IMG/VR virus record: IMGVR_UViG_3300023180_000126
Location: 1 to 42,487 of that record
Strand: one strand, 5' to 3'
Length of the DNA: 42,487 nucleotides
Origin: a virus
Shown here: piece by piece, positions 22,656 to 30,755 of the stretch
Layout: each line of letters opens with the position of its first letter
How positions within the stretch are numbered: position 1 is the stretch's first letter
Translations under genes and position numbers: made by a program
The notes under the pieces: generated by a model
What the model saw: the letters and a program-made list of their open reading frames with translations, nothing else
Told to the model about the DNA's origin: nothing
Database searches by the model: none

Positions 22656-23268
22656 CAGAATAATACTAACAGATGTAGACGGTGTGTTGCTAGAATGGGA
22701 ACACCATTTCACCAAATGGGTGTTACAGAAATCATATTTTGACGAGCACGGCAATCGATACTATCCACACAAACTACTGCCCAAAAAACAGAAAACATAT
22801 GAGATGGCGGAAAGGTTTGGAGTTACCAAAGATGAGATTAGAAAACTTATACGGGAGTTCAACAGGAGCGCCTGGATGGGTACACAGAGACCCATGTTGG
22901 GATCACAGACCTGGGTCAAGTTGTTGTCCGCGGAGGGATGGACATTCATACCCATAACATCACAGACATCAGACATACCAGCACAGCAGTTGCGTAAGAG
23001 GAGACTGGGAGAACTGTTTGGGGACCACGTGTTCACAAATTACCACATACTGGGCACGGGCGCTGACAAGGATTCAGCATTATCCGAATTCCACGATACT
23101 GGGCTGTATTGGGTCGAGGACAAGCCAAACAACGCTGTAGCCGGGCTCAAATACGGTTTAAAGCCCATATTAATAGACCACCCATACAACAGAGACTTCG
23201 AACACCCGGACGTCATACGTGTAAATAATTGGCAGGAAATACACAAATTACTATCAGGAAGATCATGA
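22639..23268 (+). CDS. HAD-like phosphatase/hydrolase
   Basis: A 209-residue HAD-superfamily protein. Motif I is LTDVDGVLLEW (10-20), with D12 as nucleophile and D14 as acid/base. PITSQTSD (near 115-122) is the motif II region and LYWVEDKPNN, with its ED pair, is motif IV for magnesium. The cap region (residues 30-100) is helical. It overlaps uvsY and the next glycosyltransferase (ATGA), so it bridges the recombination operon and the glycan island. The substrate could be a nucleotide, a sugar phosphate or a polynucleotide 3'-phosphate; no motif decides this. Confidence 0.75.
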   Translation: MPTSNNRIILTDVDGVLLEWEHHFTKWVLQKSYFDEHGNRYYPHKLLPKKQKTYEMAERFGVTKDEIRKLIREFNRSAWMGTQRPMLGSQTWVKLLSAEGWTFIPITSQTSDIPAQQLRKRRLGELFGDHVFTNYHILGTGADKDSALSEFHDTGLYWVEDKPNNAVAGLKYGLKPILIDHPYNRDFEHPDVIRVNNWQEIHKLLSGRS

Positions 23269-23942
23269 AAGTTTACGTAGGTTGGGACAGCAGGGAGGAC
23301 ATAGCATACCAAGTGTGTGAGCACTCGATCAAGCGTAGGGATCCTAACGCAGAAGTACATCCATTAAAACAGAACGAGATGCGACAACAAGGCATCTACA
23401 CCAGAGACGTGGACAAACTGGCATCAACTGAATTCACGTTCACTAGATTTTTCGTACCTTACCTGAACAATTTCAAAGGCTGGGCGGTATTCTGTGACTG
23501 CGATTTCGTGTGGAAAGTGCCCGCGAAAGAACTGGAACAGTACTGCGATGACTCCAAGGCGGTTGTGTGCGTACAACACGATTACACACCAGAGGATGGA
23601 TCCATCAAGATGGACGGACAGATACAGACAGCATATCCCAGGAAGAACTGGAGTAGCATGGTGCTATGGAACTGTGCCCACGAGAAGAACAAGATACTGA
23701 CACCTGAATTCCTGAACAAGCAGACACCAAAGTTCCTACACAGGTTCTCATGGTTGGAAGATTCAGAGATAGGATCCTTGCCACACGCTTACAACTGGCT
23801 TGTGGGTTGGTACAAGGAACCCAAAGACGGCAAACCTAAGATACTCCACTATACCGAGGGAGGTCCTTGGTTCGATGGCTACCGAGATTGTGAGTATGCT
23901 GACGACTGGAAAAAAGAAGTAATCAATTTGTTCTCAGCATAA
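23265..23942 (+). CDS. GT-A-fold glycosyltransferase (GT8-like)
   Basis: A 225-residue protein. VYVGWDSREDIAYQVCEHSI (3-22) is the nucleotide-sugar-binding start, STEFTFTRFFVPYL (54-67) matches the 'SxxxFRFLIPxL' signature of GT8-like enzymes, and CDCDF (77-81) carries the metal-binding DxD (D78, D80). ILHYTEGGPWF near the C-terminus gives the second-metal histidine typical of the fold. I use ATG 23265, overlapping the HAD stop as ATGA; an upstream in-frame start lies inside the HAD gene and adds no homologous text. First transferase of the glycan island. Confidence 0.82.
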   Translation: MKVYVGWDSREDIAYQVCEHSIKRRDPNAEVHPLKQNEMRQQGIYTRDVDKLASTEFTFTRFFVPYLNNFKGWAVFCDCDFVWKVPAKELEQYCDDSKAVVCVQHDYTPEDGSIKMDGQIQTAYPRKNWSSMVLWNCAHEKNKILTPEFLNKQTPKFLHRFSWLEDSEIGSLPHAYNWLVGWYKEPKDGKPKILHYTEGGPWFDGYRDCEYADDWKKEVINLFSA

Positions 23943-24370
23943 TGAACTGGGAGAAACTCAAAACCAATCATTATTTTAAAGATCCCGTGGAACACATATA
24001 TGCTTCGATCTTGTACGATATGAAAGAGTATGATAAACTTTATGAAAATCAGAACAACCTAAATCATCACGTTTGGCAGGAGTTTGATCAGAAATATAAA
24101 ACAGGTTTTGAATTTATAAACGACATCGGAGAAATCAATACCAACAAGTCAGTCATATGTGTATGGTTTTTCAAGGACAGGAATGATAGGAGCAGTGGTG
24201 AGGACATAGTGCTAAATGGGAAAAAAATAAAGTATCAGCCAAACACTTTTTTGATAACTCAATCAACAGATATAAAAATTCTAGATAAAAAAGACAAGTA
24301 TATCAGAAGACCTTTGCTCCAGCTCGATCTAAAAATAGAAGTGTGGAATCAAATATTAGAAAGATTTTAG
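23942..24370 (+). CDS. Unknown protein, end of the plus-strand uvsX-glycan operon
   Basis: A 142-residue protein, not recognised. The N-terminal half is helical (IYASILYDMKEYDKLY, NHHVWQEFDQKY) and the second half strand-rich (SVICVWFFKDRND, IVLNGKKIKYQPNTFLITQS). The Y-x-P-N-x-F/L motif followed by a strand and R-R-P-L-L-Q resembles the end of 2-oxoglutarate/Fe(II)-oxygenase or cupin folds, but the expected HxD/H metal ligands are not evident. Its ATG shares a base with the preceding stop. It ends tail-to-tail with the FkbM gene with a 4-base stop overlap. Confidence 0.55.
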   Translation: MNWEKLKTNHYFKDPVEHIYASILYDMKEYDKLYENQNNLNHHVWQEFDQKYKTGFEFINDIGEINTNKSVICVWFFKDRNDRSSGEDIVLNGKKIKYQPNTFLITQSTDIKILDKKDKYIRRPLLQLDLKIEVWNQILERF

Positions 24371-24972
24371 TAATATATCTTATCCACTTGATTTGTTCCG
24401 TTGTGACTATCGATAATTTTATTGTTTCTAAATCCTAGATCTAACATATAATTGTCCATCTCGTACTCATTAGGTATTTGTGGAAATTCCTTATCCTTGT
24501 ATAAATTCACTTCCTGTATGATGTATTTTGCACGTTTGAATATACCGGGAGCACCTTTCATTATCATAATTTCTGCACCCTGTACATCCTGTTTGATTAG
24601 ATCAAATGTGGCATCCTGGCCAACCAATTCGTCTAAAGTCTGCATCTGTCGTATTTCGTAATCTTTGAATATACCAAATATAGTAGATCCTTTAGTGTAC
24701 GTAATTTTTTTCTTATTACCTTTGTCAATTTCTCTAAGGTACATTTTGACCTCTTTATTTGAATCTCCCAACACCGCTATATGATAGTCGGGGGTTATCT
24801 GTTTAAGGGATTTTTCATGTTTGTGTCCCGCTTCGATACAAGTATATTCTGCTTCAGGCCAGATGCTTTTAACATTTTTTGTCCAGAAACCGTTCCATGC
24901 TCCAATATCTAATATCTTTTTAGGAGTAAAGTTTTGTTTTTCTTTCAGCTCTCGTAGATAATCGTACATCAT
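24367..24972 (-). CDS. FkbM-family methyltransferase (1)
   Basis: A 201-residue AdoMet-dependent methyltransferase. KILDIGAWNGFW (19-30) is motif I, YTCIEAGHKHEKSL motif II, and FDLIKQDVQGAEIMIMKG (123-140) is the diagnostic FkbM motif (L-K-x-D-V-x-G-x-E). FkbM enzymes O-methylate sugars or polyketides, which fits the surrounding glycosyltransferases. Start ATGATG; its first bases overlap the end of the second FkbM gene by four. Last gene of the minus-strand operon. It looks AT-rich compared with the phage core genes. Confidence 0.85.
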   Translation of the reverse strand: MMYDYLRELKEKQNFTPKKILDIGAWNGFWTKNVKSIWPEAEYTCIEAGHKHEKSLKQITPDYHIAVLGDSNKEVKMYLREIDKGNKKKITYTKGSTIFGIFKDYEIRQMQTLDELVGQDATFDLIKQDVQGAEIMIMKGAPGIFKRAKYIIQEVNLYKDKEFPQIPNEYEMDNYMLDLGFRNNKIIDSHNGTNQVDKIYY

Positions 24973-25610
24973 ACTTTATAATAAACTATGTCAGGCCACG
25001 TCTTGATCAGAATCTTATATCCCAGATCTTTTAGATGTTTTTCTATCTCTAGATTACTACTACCATATCTTTTACTGTTGTTGTTAAGTTCGATCATAAT
25101 ATATTTGATTTTTTCAAGTTGATGTGATGCACCTTTGAGAACTTCCATCTCTAGACCTTCTACATCTACTTTGAGCAGATCTATGTCTTGAATATTTAGA
25201 GAATCCATTTTTGAGATTTTCGTCTCTCCTTTTTCTAATAAAACTCTTGTATTCTGTGTCGAGGATTCTTGTGATAGAGAGATGTAGCCGTCCTCATTTC
25301 CTATCGCTTGGTTATAAATGCGTATGTGACCGTAGGGTGCTACATTACGTTGGAGACATTCATAATGCGTCTTGTTTGGTTCAAAGCAGTAGATATTTTT
25401 GGCATATTGTTGCATAGTAATAGCCCATGTGCCGCACCAGGCACCTACATCCACTATCATATTAAATTTTTTATTTTGCAACTGACACCATTTCTCAAAC
25501 TGTTTTAAACAAGTGTCCTGCATATGAGGATGACCTTTTTCTCGCCATTTCTCTATCTGTGCATCCGTCGACGGAACCCATAACCCATCCTTTAGTTTCT
25601 CTATCTTCAT
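24969..25610 (-). CDS. FkbM-family methyltransferase (2)
   Basis: A 213-residue protein paralogous to the next gene in the operon. MIVDVGAWCGTW (51-62) is motif I, IYCFEPNKTHYECL motif II and LLKVDVEGLEMEVLKG (145-160) the FkbM motif. A ~45-residue N-terminal extension (WVPSTDAQIEKWREKG) is unlike the first enzyme, so the two probably methylate different positions or sugars. Overlaps both neighbours by four bases, so translation is coupled. Confidence 0.87.
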   Translation of the reverse strand: MKIEKLKDGLWVPSTDAQIEKWREKGHPHMQDTCLKQFEKWCQLQNKKFNMIVDVGAWCGTWAITMQQYAKNIYCFEPNKTHYECLQRNVAPYGHIRIYNQAIGNEDGYISLSQESSTQNTRVLLEKGETKISKMDSLNIQDIDLLKVDVEGLEMEVLKGASHQLEKIKYIMIELNNNSKRYGSSNLEIEKHLKDLGYKILIKTWPDIVYYKV

Positions 25611-26419
25611 AATATTCCCTTGTCCATCAATGTTTCTACGGCTGTACCATTCTCAAATTCCTCCGGCGTGAACTGTTGATAGGCCAGACTGTATAGCCAT
25701 GGCTCCGGACCACCATAGTAGGGATTTTCAATATCTGACAACTCGATTCCCGCAACTGCCGTCGCGAAACTCTTCTCATGACAGAATACAGGAACACCTT
25801 CACAAATGGCCTCTACCGCCGCTATGCTACAACTTGTGACAACGCACCAGGCATCCTTGAGGTCCTCGGATAGGGGTACCTTGGCCTCGCTTGGTCCTGA
25901 TGTACCCCTGCCCCTAGGCTTGTGTCGAAGTCGGATGGGTCTGTCTGTGTATCTCTTGATCTGTTCTATCGTGTCATTGGTCCATGTTGGTTGATCTATG
26001 TATGAGTTAATTCCCGCCGAGCTCGGGCACACCAACACGTACTTGCCGGCGAACGATGGCGCTTTTATCTTGATGCCAAACTTCTCAAATCTATCAGGCT
26101 TACAGTCCTTGATGTATGGAACGTGTATGGAATTCTTACAGATGCGCCAGTAGTGGTTGTCTGGCTTTAGATTGCTGTTGTCAAATCTTCCAAAGTATGG
26201 AGTGTCAGTGAACCAGTACTGATGGTTGCGGGCTTCTAACTTTTTAACCATCTCCCTGTTGTTGCCAACGAATCCCCAGAACATGCTGTTGCTGACAGGA
26301 TCATTTTCTTTTGAATTGTCTAATTTGGTTATCTGATCAGGCCATGATTTCTCCACCCCTGCGAACACCTCCCACGCCTTACTGTTCTTGTTACTGAATG
26401 GTGCGTAGATCGTTAGCAT
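25607..26419 (-). CDS. KpsC/GT-B-like glycan transferase, paralogue A
   Basis: A 270-residue member of a four-copy family in this window. The shared C-terminal half has YTDRPIRLRHKPRG (157-170), WCVVTSCSIAAVEA (191-204), EGVPVF (207-212), a DIENP motif (229-233) and WLYSLAYQQFTPEEFENG. This layout (R-x-K/H-P, then S-x-x-x-x-E-A, then G-x-P-V) is that of capsule-polysaccharide KpsC/KpsS-like GT-B enzymes, where the second Rossmann half binds the nucleotide sugar. It is short for GT-B, and the N-terminal half is only weakly Rossmann-like. Overlaps the SGNH gene by 29 bases and FkbM-2 by four. Family assignment is by motif layout. Confidence 0.6.
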   Translation of the reverse strand: MLTIYAPFSNKNSKAWEVFAGVEKSWPDQITKLDNSKENDPVSNSMFWGFVGNNREMVKKLEARNHQYWFTDTPYFGRFDNSNLKPDNHYWRICKNSIHVPYIKDCKPDRFEKFGIKIKAPSFAGKYVLVCPSSAGINSYIDQPTWTNDTIEQIKRYTDRPIRLRHKPRGRGTSGPSEAKVPLSEDLKDAWCVVTSCSIAAVEAICEGVPVFCHEKSFATAVAGIELSDIENPYYGGPEPWLYSLAYQQFTPEEFENGTAVETLMDKGIL

Positions 26420-27059
26420 CTATAAAATCCTTTAGTTGTTCTGTCCACAAAATGTGTCCTTCGTACGAAGGATGTGGATCGTTTGGACTCACTATGTGTT
26501 TGTTCCCTATGATGAAATCATAATGACTGGTGTTAAATTTAAAAAAACGATCTTTGTTGATCGATGATTCCACTGTTCGTAGATCCTTGTTGAGTGAAGT
26601 CATTGAGTTAGGCAGACTGTTGTACATCACGTAAGGTATGCTTTTTAACTCAAAGAAATTTTGTAGATCTAAAACATGGTCAAGGAATCTCATCTCGCCC
26701 TGTTGATCCACGTCCCATCCAGGTTGTCCAGAAATGAATCTTAGGTTGTCTGCCGTTTTCCATGTTCTCCATGTGGAATCCATGTTGACTATTCGGCCCT
26801 TCTTCCACCCGTCGTTGGTCATGTAGTCATGTCTGTGTGTGCTAGACCAACCTATCACTGCGAATACATCTTTTGTACTGTTCTGTTGGAACCATAACTT
26901 CGTCGTGAAACTGATACGGTCATTGCCCCTGCCACCCATGGCGAGATTACACAACTCCATTTTGTATTGTTCTGCTAAAATTTTGGTCGTGAATGTGTCT
27001 ACCCCGTCTTTTGGCCGGGACACAAGGAAACTGCATCCATTGGAAAATAATCGCATCAT
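26391..27059 (-). CDS. SGNH/GDSL-like hydrolase or acyl-ester enzyme
   Basis: A 222-residue protein from the ATGATG at 27059/27056. SGNH blocks are visible: block I FSNGCSFL with S10, block II NLAMGGRGNDRIS with G and N residues, block III FAVIGWSS and block V DPHPSYEGHILW with the catalytic D-x-x-H pair replaced in the common phage form DPHPS. Such proteins esterify or de-esterify sugars and lipids; next to glycosyltransferases a sugar acetyl-esterase or transferase role is plausible. The open frame runs up to 27281, but that part overlaps the divergent gene and lacks homologous text. First gene of the minus-strand glycan operon. Confidence 0.7.
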   Translation of the reverse strand: MMRLFSNGCSFLVSRPKDGVDTFTTKILAEQYKMELCNLAMGGRGNDRISFTTKLWFQQNSTKDVFAVIGWSSTHRHDYMTNDGWKKGRIVNMDSTWRTWKTADNLRFISGQPGWDVDQQGEMRFLDHVLDLQNFFELKSIPYVMYNSLPNSMTSLNKDLRTVESSINKDRFFKFNTSHYDFIIGNKHIVSPNDPHPSYEGHILWTEQLKDFIDANDLRTIQ

Positions 27060-27071
27060 AGTGTATTTTAC

Positions 27072-27100
27072 AGTATAATTATTCGTATGCCAACGGTTAA
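27072..27100. promoter_or_regulatory. Overlapping divergent promoters of the two glycan operons
   Basis: Plus strand: TATAAT at 27074-27079, seven bases before ATG 27087; its -35 region is poor. Minus strand: TATACT at 27077-27072 with TTAACC (27100-27095, four of six) 17 bases upstream, twelve bases before ATG 27059. The two -10 boxes share four bases, so RNA polymerase can fire in only one direction at a time. Confidence 0.5.
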
Positions 27101-28169
27101 GAATATCGATTCTTTGAAATATTTCCTCAATCGATTTCCCACAATCGACAGTGGGTATGAATACTCGGTCAATTACCATGAGAACGTGGATCCAAACTTC
27201 AAATCGTTGCCCACTTTCATGGCAGAATTCTTTGACTGTAAAGTACACAGTTGCCCGCTGTTGTTGACCAATGAGGATCATTTAATAACCAATCACGTAT
27301 GGAACCTCACGCACAAGAGCAGAAACAAACCAGGTAAAACTCATGGTCTATGGAAGGAATGGGGGGACCATGTGGAGATCGACCTACCTCCCGTGGCCAG
27401 GCAGTTCAACGAGACCTACACCTACGTGTGGTTGCCCATAGACGAGGACAGCGCCAACAACCCATGGCACATATGGATGGACGTGATATCCAAGTTCCGA
27501 CTGATCGAGAAGAGGTGGTCCACCAACTTCGCCAAGTACGTGTTTGTGCTTTCGAACCCCAGCAATTATTTTGACAGGGTGGCAAAGGAGTTCTTCTCAG
27601 AAATGAAGTACATGGTGATGCCAAAGAACGAGACCTGGCAGTTCAAACACCTAATCGTCCCCAGCCTCAGCAATCACAACGACGGAGTGACCACACCACA
27701 TCTGGCACCGTGGCTCAGGGTGATGAAGAACATACTGAAGGTCGGATCCGATAGGAAGAGAAAGATCTTTGTGTCACGTGAGGACGCCAAGACCAGGAAG
27801 CTGGTAAACGCTGAAAAATTATTGATAGCTCTCAAAGGATGGGAGACCGTGACCTTAGAAAATTTATCAATCAAAGAACAGGTTAGATGTTTCTCTGAAG
27901 CATCTCACGTGGTGTCAACACACGGTGCGGGACTGACCAACCTGCTCTGGTGTGAGCCTGGGACGAAGGTCATCGAGATACAGGACCCGAACATGATAAA
28001 AAAGAAGGTGTATCCCGTGTTGTCTTACCAACTGGGACTTGATCACGAGCTGTACCTCGCAAAGACCATACCCATAAAGACACAGGGAGAAAAACCAAAA
28101 GGTGTGAAGAGATTCAACGATCTCATCAATTTTGAAGTGGATGTGGCCGATTTGATTAGACATCTGTAA
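27087..28169 (+). CDS. GT61 (DUF563) family glycosyltransferase
   Basis: A 360-residue protein. The C-terminal half has the family signatures: KIFVSREDAKTRKLVN (226-241), LEN-LSIKEQVRCFSEASHVV (257-276), HGAGLTNLLW (279-288) and PGTKVIEI (291-298). GT61 enzymes are GT-B-like transferases that add xylose, arabinose, GlcNAc or related sugars; the donor here is unknown. The N-terminal half includes a WLPIDEDSANNPWHIW segment (115-130), the acceptor side. It is the first plus-strand gene from the divergent promoter and is followed by a separate promoter for the next operon. Confidence 0.87.
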   Translation: MPTVKNIDSLKYFLNRFPTIDSGYEYSVNYHENVDPNFKSLPTFMAEFFDCKVHSCPLLLTNEDHLITNHVWNLTHKSRNKPGKTHGLWKEWGDHVEIDLPPVARQFNETYTYVWLPIDEDSANNPWHIWMDVISKFRLIEKRWSTNFAKYVFVLSNPSNYFDRVAKEFFSEMKYMVMPKNETWQFKHLIVPSLSNHNDGVTTPHLAPWLRVMKNILKVGSDRKRKIFVSREDAKTRKLVNAEKLLIALKGWETVTLENLSIKEQVRCFSEASHVVSTHGAGLTNLLWCEPGTKVIEIQDPNMIKKKVYPVLSYQLGLDHELYLAKTIPIKTQGEKPKGVKRFNDLINFEVDVADLIRHL

Positions 28170-28185
28170 GGGAATATTATATAAT
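28157..28185 (+). promoter_or_regulatory. Host-type promoter for the six-gene glycan operon
   Basis: TAGACA (28157-28162, five of six), 17-base spacer, perfect TATAAT (28180-28185). The ATG at 28194 follows eight bases later with no Shine-Dalgarno, so a leaderless start is predicted. It lies over the end of the GT61 gene. Confidence 0.65.
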
Positions 28186-28193
28186 ACAGAGTC

Positions 28194-29009
28194 ATGATTT
28201 ATCTAAGTCAAACACACAGAGAGGTTACAGAGAAATACATCAGATTCGCTAACCAAGGTATACCAGGTTCAAAGATTTTACCTTACAAAGATATTCTAAA
28301 CATTAAAGAAGCAGAGGGAATCTGGTTGTTTGGCATACTACGTGGCACAGATCTGGTGTACAAACATTGTGAGAAAAATAAAATAAATTTCTATTATATG
28401 GATAGACCTTATTGGGGATTGTCTAGAGAACATCCTTATTTTTTGAGAATAGTCAAAAACGGACATGTTAAAAACACCATCGAAGATAGGCCCGATGACA
28501 GATTCAAAAGCACATTCCCACACGAGATAATGCCCTATCATAAAAACGGAAAAAAAGTGTTAGTGTGTCCACCCACGAACGCAATCTGTGATTTCTTTAA
28601 TTGTAGGGATTGGTTAGACAATACATTAAAAATATTGAAGGAGAACACCGATCGTGAGATAATTGTACGAGAGAAACCTTACAACCCAGAAACATACAAA
28701 GACGAGAACGGAACTCTACGCACAGGCGAGAACACATCACAGCAGTCAAAAGAAAAAATCGACTGGCGTGAAATACATGCCGTGGTCACGTACAACAGTT
28801 CTATAACGATAAAAGCATTGTCCAGTGGTGTTCCGGTGTTCACAGACAGCAATAATTGTGCTTTCCCTATCGCAGGAAAAAACTTCGCAGACATAGAAAA
28901 TCCAGAATATCATGACCCCAGACCTTTGTTCCACAGTCTTGCATATGGACAATTCAACAAAGAAGAAATGAGAAATGGCTACGCATGGAGTAAGTTGAAT
29001 GGACGTTGA
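28194..29009 (+). CDS. KpsC/GT-B-like glycan transferase, paralogue B
   Basis: A 271-residue paralogue, closest to paralogue A. Shared features: FYYMDRPYWG (67-76) against WFTDTPYFG in A; NTDREIIVREKPYN (151-164); HAVVTYNSSITIKALSSGVPVF (195-216); and ADIENPEYHDPRPLFHSLAYGQF in the 232-254 region. It opens a six-gene operon in which every gene overlaps the next by 4-11 bases. Reaction and sugar are unknown; the family layout suggests transfer of a sugar to a growing glycan. Confidence 0.6.
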   Translation: MIYLSQTHREVTEKYIRFANQGIPGSKILPYKDILNIKEAEGIWLFGILRGTDLVYKHCEKNKINFYYMDRPYWGLSREHPYFLRIVKNGHVKNTIEDRPDDRFKSTFPHEIMPYHKNGKKVLVCPPTNAICDFFNCRDWLDNTLKILKENTDREIIVREKPYNPETYKDENGTLRTGENTSQQSKEKIDWREIHAVVTYNSSITIKALSSGVPVFTDSNNCAFPIAGKNFADIENPEYHDPRPLFHSLAYGQFNKEEMRNGYAWSKLNGR

Positions 29010-29982
29010 AATATTTAGAAGGACCGTGAAGGATCGTAAGCGTGGTGCAAGTTGGCAGTTGCTTCAGCACATGGCGGAAGGAATAAAGGCATGCGGTGAT
29101 AACCCTATCGTAGTAAACGAACACAAGGAAGGTCCATGGACGGACAACGAAATGGAACCAACTGCTCCAATAGGTTGCATGTTTGGTTATGGCGGGAAGA
29201 ATCAACCACATCACACCAAAGGACGTAGGAGAGATCTAGTCGAACGTGCAAAGAAAAAAGGCATTTACATAATCACATTCGATGGAGGAATATTATCTAG
29301 TTTTGGAAATACTATTACACATCCTAAACACCACTGGCGTGTCAGCCTTTATTCACCCATGAATAACGGAGATTTCTTGAGTGACAACAGTCCTGACGAC
29401 AGATGGAACATGATGATGGACCTATGGAATATAAAACACGAGCCATGGCGCAAGTCAAATCAAAATGATCCTATTCTGTTTGGCTTACAGCCAAAAGACA
29501 ACTGGAGCATGGACGAGCTTGATCCTATTGAGTGGTTCAACAATGTGTATGAAAAAATAAGACCTGCTACTGATCGTAGATTCCTAATACGTCCACACCC
29601 CAATCACATGGCACAGATGATAAAAAGGAAAAACGAGTTCCCCGAAGACTGCGAATTGTTGGAAGGCCCTACACACTTCGTGGGCGATGAGAAAAAGTAC
29701 TACAGATTCAACTTCCAGGAGGCATTGAGTAACTGTCATGCTTTTGTTACTCATAATTCTACGGCCAGTGTTGACTCCTGTGTTCGTGGAATCCCCACCT
29801 TTGTTACCTCAGATCTTGCACTCTGTTGGCCAGTGGCAAACAAAGACCTAAACAAAATAGAAACACCCGAGTATCCGGATAGAACACAATGGGTACATGA
29901 TATAGGTTACAAGATGTGGAGTACGGACGAGATAAGAAGCGGTATTGTTTTTAAAAGATTCAAAGAGAAGTTAGGACTATGA
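28999..29982 (+). CDS. KpsC/GT-B-like glycan transferase, paralogue C
   Basis: A 327-residue paralogue, the longest. It has a fuller N-terminal Rossmann-like half (GASWQLLQHMAEGIKACG, IGCMFGYGGKNQ, GIYIITFDGG), then TDRRFLIRPHPNHM, HAFVTHNSTASVDSCVRGIPTF and NKIETPEYPDRTQWVHDIGYKM. The R-P-H-P form of the arginine motif is closer to classic KpsC/KpsS proteins than A and B are. It overlaps paralogue B by 11 bases and the sulfotransferase by four. Confidence 0.62.
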   Translation: MDVEIFRRTVKDRKRGASWQLLQHMAEGIKACGDNPIVVNEHKEGPWTDNEMEPTAPIGCMFGYGGKNQPHHTKGRRRDLVERAKKKGIYIITFDGGILSSFGNTITHPKHHWRVSLYSPMNNGDFLSDNSPDDRWNMMMDLWNIKHEPWRKSNQNDPILFGLQPKDNWSMDELDPIEWFNNVYEKIRPATDRRFLIRPHPNHMAQMIKRKNEFPEDCELLEGPTHFVGDEKKYYRFNFQEALSNCHAFVTHNSTASVDSCVRGIPTFVTSDLALCWPVANKDLNKIETPEYPDRTQWVHDIGYKMWSTDEIRSGIVFKRFKEKLGL

Positions 29983-30755
29983 TACACAGAAGAGTCAATG
30001 TACTACAAAACCAGTATGATACTATACCAAATCTTATCCTAAGTTTTCCACGTTGTGGTCGTACTTGGATGAAGCACTTATTTGGTCATTATATCGCCAA
30101 GAAGTACAATGTAGAATTTAGTAAATGGGTGGATAGGCCAAGATCGGGAATACCTAGAATATTGTTCAGACATGACTGGATGAGTACAACAGGGCATATA
30201 CCATGGCAAGAATATTTTCAGATACAAGATAAATGTAGATTCATATTCAGTAAAGAAATGACAAAACAAAACATAATATATCTTTTCAGAGATCCCCTCG
30301 ATGTGTTGTTCAGTTATTGGCCATACCTACAGAGTATACCTTACAAGAACTTTACTCCACCGGAACATACCGATATAATCGATTTCGCACACAACAAACA
30401 ATGGGGTTTTGATATTGTAATTAATTTTATGAACGCACAGTTGGATCATTATGAACAACATCAAAATAAAAAATTAAAAGTGAGGTATGAAGATCTCAAA
30501 AAACAAGATTCGGAATGGCAAAAATTAATAGAATTCATATTTGGTCATTACGACTATCAAGCGTATGAACATGCCAAGTCCCAGACAACATTCTCAAAAA
30601 TGCAAGAGAAAAACAACAAAGATCTTCCCGATAATCTGAAGTTCTATAGAAAAGGGGGATCAAATTACATAAAAGAATTGTCAGCGGAACAACAGGACAT
30701 TTTATTAAACTGGCCCGGCTACAAGGATTTAAATAGACGCATACATGAAGATTAA
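29979..30755 (+). CDS. PAPS-dependent sulfotransferase
   Basis: A 258-residue enzyme of the cytosolic sulfotransferase type. SFPRCGRTWMK (22-32) is the 5'-phosphosulfate-binding loop (usual YPKSGTTW), IYLFRDPLDVLFSYW (100-114) is the 3'-phosphate-binding segment with R104 and S112, KVRYEDL (167-173) is the conserved strand, and YRKGGSNYIKEL (223-234) matches the C-terminal RKGxxGDWK loop. The loop lysine of the PSB motif is replaced (R-C-G-R), though R may substitute. It sits inside a glycosyltransferase operon, so the likely acceptor is a sugar hydroxyl, giving a sulfated glycan; PAPS would come from the host. AT-rich compared with the core genes. Confidence 0.88.
   Translation: MIHRRVNVLQNQYDTIPNLILSFPRCGRTWMKHLFGHYIAKKYNVEFSKWVDRPRSGIPRILFRHDWMSTTGHIPWQEYFQIQDKCRFIFSKEMTKQNIIYLFRDPLDVLFSYWPYLQSIPYKNFTPPEHTDIIDFAHNKQWGFDIVINFMNAQLDHYEQHQNKKLKVRYEDLKKQDSEWQKLIEFIFGHYDYQAYEHAKSQTTFSKMQEKNNKDLPDNLKFYRKGGSNYIKELSAEQQDILLNWPGYKDLNRRIHED

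Noticed and set aside
23220-23227. TGTAAATA as a late promoter for the GT-A gene at 23265
   Set aside because: The distance to ATG is 37 bases with no Shine-Dalgarno between, and the gene is already coupled to the HAD gene; too weak to list.
25607-26419. Paralogue A as a pseudogene because it is short for GT-B
   Set aside because: The frame is intact, all C-terminal family motifs are kept and paralogue B has the same length.
27060-27281. N-terminal extension of the SGNH gene
   Set aside because: It is antisense to the GT61 gene, has no SGNH-like text and lies upstream of the minus-strand -10 box.
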